Positions 62,601 through 64,000 of a stretch of 64,000 nucleotides of DNA are shown here, piece by piece. The notes under the pieces are model-generated. The model was not told where the DNA came from, searched no databases, and was given only the letters and a program-made list of their open reading frames with translations. The DNA comes from Ectobius pallidus (lineage: Eukaryota; Arthropoda; Insecta; Blattodea; Ectobiidae): contig CAXKWD010000009.1 in NCBI GenBank assembly GCA_964059195.1, forward strand, positions 150,283,890-150,347,889, written 5' to 3'. The first letter of the stretch is position 1. Each line of letters opens with the position of its first letter. The position numbers and the translations under genes are program-made.

Positions 62601-64000
62601 AGAGGCTTGCCAGGTTCAGGGAGATATTCTTAGATGTTGCCTGAGAGCAACACTGCCAGATAAAGGGGTAGACCTCTCTCCATCTACCCCTCTCTTCCAT
62701 TTTACAGGCTGAGCTGTAAATTATAAGTCACCAGAAGTCGTAGTCTTTCTCTTCCCATTTCCACAACTAAATAATTATAATAAGTTAAGTTGCTATGCAG
62801 CCTTATGTACTTTTACAGTCTCATCATTAAATAAAATCAGGTAAAGATCTCGCACGAAATCTGTGCTGATGATGACCGTTACTCGCTAGAGAGAGACATG
62901 CTATTGTGCGAGAGAGAGAGGTAGCTTGGCCTTTCAAATAGAAAGGGAGGTACTGTTGTACGAGAGAGATAGGTAGCAGGCCAGTCGGCGCTACAGTCCC
63001 CATGAAAACATAATGCAATGTCGTAGGCAATCGGCACAGATTTCGTGCGGGATCTTTAAACTGATGTAACAAACTGCCAGAATGCTTTTACTTAATCAGT
63101 GATAATTGCAATTATGATGCAGAAAATAAGTTATTTTTGTAATTGATTTTCGAGTTATGCCTCAGATTGATTCATTAAGCATGGCTTACAGAAGGACAAA
63201 GGTCTAGTTCTTTTTAAAAATCAGATTAAAATCGTCCAGCATCAGTAGAACTATACAGATACATACAGATTTTTGACATCTTGACAATCGCACACTCACA
63301 AAAAAATACAACAACAAAAATGTCAAATAGGCCGGCTACAGGATTTGAACCAGGGACCTCCAGAATGTGAGTCCAAGAAGTTCCCATCTTAGCCACCTCA
63401 CTCAGTTTAACGGTCTACTTTGATAAGCATAGGTAAAGGAATAGTGTCATTTTTCATAGCTAATTTTATTGCAATTTCCAAGCCGTGTATGAACATTGTA
63501 AAACAATATGTTGTCATGAGAACTGATTTTCATTTGATAAATTCTTTCTACTAACATATTACCATAAAATAGACACTAAATTGGGCATTACTCTGGTACC
63601 GGTCAACTGATTTGGTCCATTATCGACAGGCTTCTTCCCATGAATGCGTATACCAAGTTTTATGAAAATCCGATAAAGCGTATTTGAGTTATCGTTTGTA
63701 CAGACACATGGACGGACAGACATTTTCCCATCCCACACACAATCTCATAAAGTACCATACTGGCACTTAATAAATGAATCCTCTGAGATTGAAGATGTTA
63801 CATACATTCTAATTTAGTTAGTTTTTACTTACAGTAATAAAGTGAAGTTGAATGCTTTAAAGTTAATGTATGAAATTAATGAATTAAAATATCTCCTATG
63901 CTTTAAAGAAGTAAGGAATACTGTGTAATTATGAGGCACGATCTAGTCTGGAGCGACTTACCTGTTGAATCACAGGCCGCGATCTACATGATACACAAGA
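53513..64000 (-). CDS. CRAL-TRIO domain protein (alpha-tocopherol transfer protein-like)
   Basis: Cytosolic lipid-transfer family that binds hydrophobic ligands such as tocopherol, retinal or phosphoinositides. Exons 60202-60331, 58971-59127, 58431-58683, 56020-56130, 53747-53849 and 53513-53667 join in frame to TGA at 53515-53513. From the first in-frame ATG in 60202-60331 the product is 298 residues, the usual insect length. CRAL-TRIO-N (about 20-80) has LKDWMSGQPHLPQISD and LSLFLHSCESDRQLTKATIE. The lipid-binding domain (about 93-247) has LIPGYIVVFDMKGVSLGHL, HVINTVPFIDKVLLLVKPFM, LHFHG and DILPEEYGG. The tail GIEGSFRTLAID is typical of insect members. The upstream exon at 63962 may be 5' UTR. 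The ligand cannot be told from sequence. Confidence 0.92.
53747..53849 (-). CDS. CRAL-TRIO gene, exon LHFHG...LPEEYGG
   Basis: Acceptor gtttcag, donor CATG|gtaaat. It encodes LHFHGPVESLEKFFPLDILP and EEYGG, the end of the lipid-binding domain. Confidence 0.95.
54025..54249. mobile_element. MITE, about 225 bp
   Basis: Inverted ends GAGGGGTCTATTAGCAATCC / GGTTTGCTAACAGACCCCTC, over about 35 bp. AAAT flanks both sides and could be a 4-bp duplication. No coding. Confidence 0.7.
54467..55080 (-). mobile_element. LINE 3' fragment (endonuclease-RT type)
   Basis: The minus frame AETVNMNFKGQMEKLELKER, ILRKIIGPK and RKRRINFYGHLLRMDSDRIT is the C-terminal region of RTE-like insect LINEs (compare YGHLQRM at 13.3 kb). 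Stops interrupt it upstream of 54934. It lies in the CRAL-TRIO gene intron, in the gene's own direction. Confidence 0.8.
55570..55698. repeat. Hairpin, about 52-bp arms
   Basis: Arms 55570-55621 and 55647-55698 pair nearly perfectly ('actatatgagttgacataaa' against 'tttacgtcaactcatatagt') around a 25-nt loop. MITE-like. In a CRAL-TRIO gene intron. Confidence 0.8.
56020..56130 (-). CDS. CRAL-TRIO gene, exon VINTVPFIDKVLLLVKPFM
   Basis: Acceptor tttcag, donor GATTTG|gtaaca. 37 codons: ECLPVRLKAIHVINTVPFID and KVLLLVKPFMKSSLVDL. Confidence 0.95.
56131..56985. other. CRAL-TRIO gene intron stretch
   Basis: AT-rich with scattered 'atgacc' units (56240, 56630) resembling the interior of the hAT element at 9131. 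No ends found and no gene. Confidence 0.45.
56988..57070 (+). repeat. tRNA-headed SINE head
   Basis: A box 'gggctcagttggtagagc', B box 'gggttcaagtccc', then 'agcgttggaggaatttttc'. Same family as 52001-52295. Confidence 0.75.
57548..57813. mobile_element. MITE, copy 2 of the 21977 family
   Basis: Inverted ends AATTCACGGGTGCGCAGGCA / TGCCTGCGCACCCGCGAATT with a closely matching interior ('gataaacccatgaggcacac'). Confidence 0.78.
57814..58430. other. CRAL-TRIO gene intron stretch with simple repeats
   Basis: (TTATC)n at about 58028-58052 and a CT-rich tract at 58340-58390. Nothing else recognised. Confidence 0.5.
58431..58683 (-). CDS. CRAL-TRIO gene, exon with PGYIVVFDMKG
   Basis: Acceptor gttgcag, donor ATACAG|gtaata. 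It encodes HLVPVARTTPEGYKVALYRL, LIPGYIVVFDMKGVSLGHL and the start of the ligand pocket helices. Confidence 0.96.
58938..58968. repeat. (AAT)n microsatellite at a splice donor
   Basis: About ten aat units directly beside the donor of exon 58971-59127; the donor gtaatta is part of the repeat edge. Confidence 0.9.
58971..59127 (-). CDS. CRAL-TRIO gene, exon LSLFLHSCESDRQLTK
   Basis: Acceptor acttgcag. The donor ATAGT|gtaatt was chosen because it alone keeps the frame into HLVPVAR. It encodes EHLSLFLHSCESDRQLTKAT and NRDPMDPDVQAILN. Confidence 0.92.
59370..60064 (+). mobile_element. Tc1-like element, 695 bp, transposase N-terminus only
   Basis: Ends CACTGACAGGCAAAAAAAAA / TTTTTTTTTTGCCTGTCAGTG with TA at 59368 and 60065. 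The plus strand near 59720-59890 gives MHLSPEDVAKATAPIDDGRS, then TMVQEAVRRF and a stop, the paired-like DNA-binding start of Tc1 transposases. It is inserted in an older inverted repeat (59328-59367 against 60112-60147). Confidence 0.82.
60202..60331 (-). CDS. CRAL-TRIO gene, first certain coding exon
   Basis: Acceptor tttcacag, donor ATCAG|gtggga. It encodes MVHNHFFKEGVFQQPKEHGE and LKDWMSGQPHLPQIS. The ATG has A at -3 and G at +4. The four codons before it are open too, so an upstream start is not excluded. Confidence 0.9.
60332..61058. other. CRAL-TRIO gene intron 1 stretch
   Basis: A poly(G) run near 60384-60393. No gene or named repeat seen. Confidence 0.5.
61059..61425 (+). repeat. 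tRNA-headed SINE with internally repeated body
   Basis: Head 'ggtcttgtggttagcatcgc' with B box 'gggttcgatccttg', body 'gatttttctgaggtagggag'. The tail 'agtggtaggcc...agtttagttttt' occurs twice (about 61178 and 61380), as if two copies overlap. Confidence 0.75.
61712..62670. mobile_element. DNA element with GC-rich repeat nested inside
   Basis: Ends CCCTTTATCTGGCAG and the reverse 'ctgccagataaaggg', with 'gttgctctcaggcaac' also inverted. Between 61818 and 62520 a second repeat with 'gggccccgtc' and 'ggggcccaggccccgaggct' is inserted. Superfamily not determined. Confidence 0.55.
62826..63060. mobile_element. Small inverted-repeat element, about 235 bp
   Basis: The ends 'aaagatctcgcacgaaatct' and 'agatttcgtgcgggatcttt' are inverted over 24 bp. 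The interior is rich in 'gagaga'. No coding. Confidence 0.65.
63300..63410 (-). repeat. SINE fragment, reverse
   Basis: Head region of the family at 10741 and 32965 ('atttgaaccagggacctcca', 'cttagccacctcactcag'). Confidence 0.65.
63590..63770 (-). repeat. Repeat shared with 61958-62150
   Basis: 'ttatgaaaatccgataaagc' and neighbours are the reverse of 'cgctttatcagatttttcat' in the nested repeat at 62 kb. Unclassified. Confidence 0.6.
63962..64000 (-). CDS. Upstream exon of the CRAL-TRIO gene, cut by the window edge
   Basis: Donor CAACAG|gtaagt. Only the frame ending in CRSRPVIQQ is open, and it would join the next exon in frame. It has no ATG here, so it may be 5' UTR or an N-terminal extension starting outside the window. 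Confidence 0.5.

Overview
The window is nuclear DNA of an insect: AT-rich, intron-rich and packed with decayed mobile elements. The mix of LINEs, Penelope-like elements, Helitrons, hAT, mariner and Tc1 elements and several tRNA-headed SINE families recalls cockroaches and termites, but that placement is a guess. No bacterial, CRISPR or operon features are present. Three host genes can be rebuilt exon by exon with consistent splice sites and phases.

Layout. (1) About 2.58-7.69 kb, plus strand: the end of a FAM169-like gene (acetyltransferase-like fold), five exons, N-terminus not found. (2) 12.20-48.65 kb, minus strand: the AP-3 adaptor beta subunit, 17 recognised exons from ATG to stop. A 200-N assembly gap touches exon 14 and probably hides part of the hinge. 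(3) 53.51 kb to the right edge, minus strand: a CRAL-TRIO (alpha-tocopherol-transfer-protein-like) gene, six coding exons plus one exon at the window edge. FAM169-like and AP3B converge on a 4.5-kb repeat-filled spacer. AP3B and the CRAL-TRIO gene lie in the same direction. AP-3 sorts membrane cargo to lysosome-related organelles and CRAL-TRIO proteins carry hydrophobic ligands; nothing here ties the three genes into one pathway.

The rest is mobile DNA. The main item is an apparently intact 3.77-kb DNA transposon at 24.50-28.27 kb in an AP3B intron. It has terminal inverted repeats of about 535 bp, a TTAT target duplication and an uninterrupted 824-codon transposase-like ORF. It sits in one arm of an older palindrome whose other arm preserves the empty site. 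Next most interesting are Penelope-derived sequences with minimal hammerhead-ribozyme cores, including an inverted dimer at 42.66-43.04 kb flanked by a 12-bp target duplication. Other elements include Helitrons with A/T insertion context, nested LINE/Helitron/mariner stacks, four hAT-type elements with 8-bp duplications, a piggyBac-type element with TTAA, long hairpins and a 178-bp tandem array. All boundaries and classifications come from reading the sequence by eye, without database searches.
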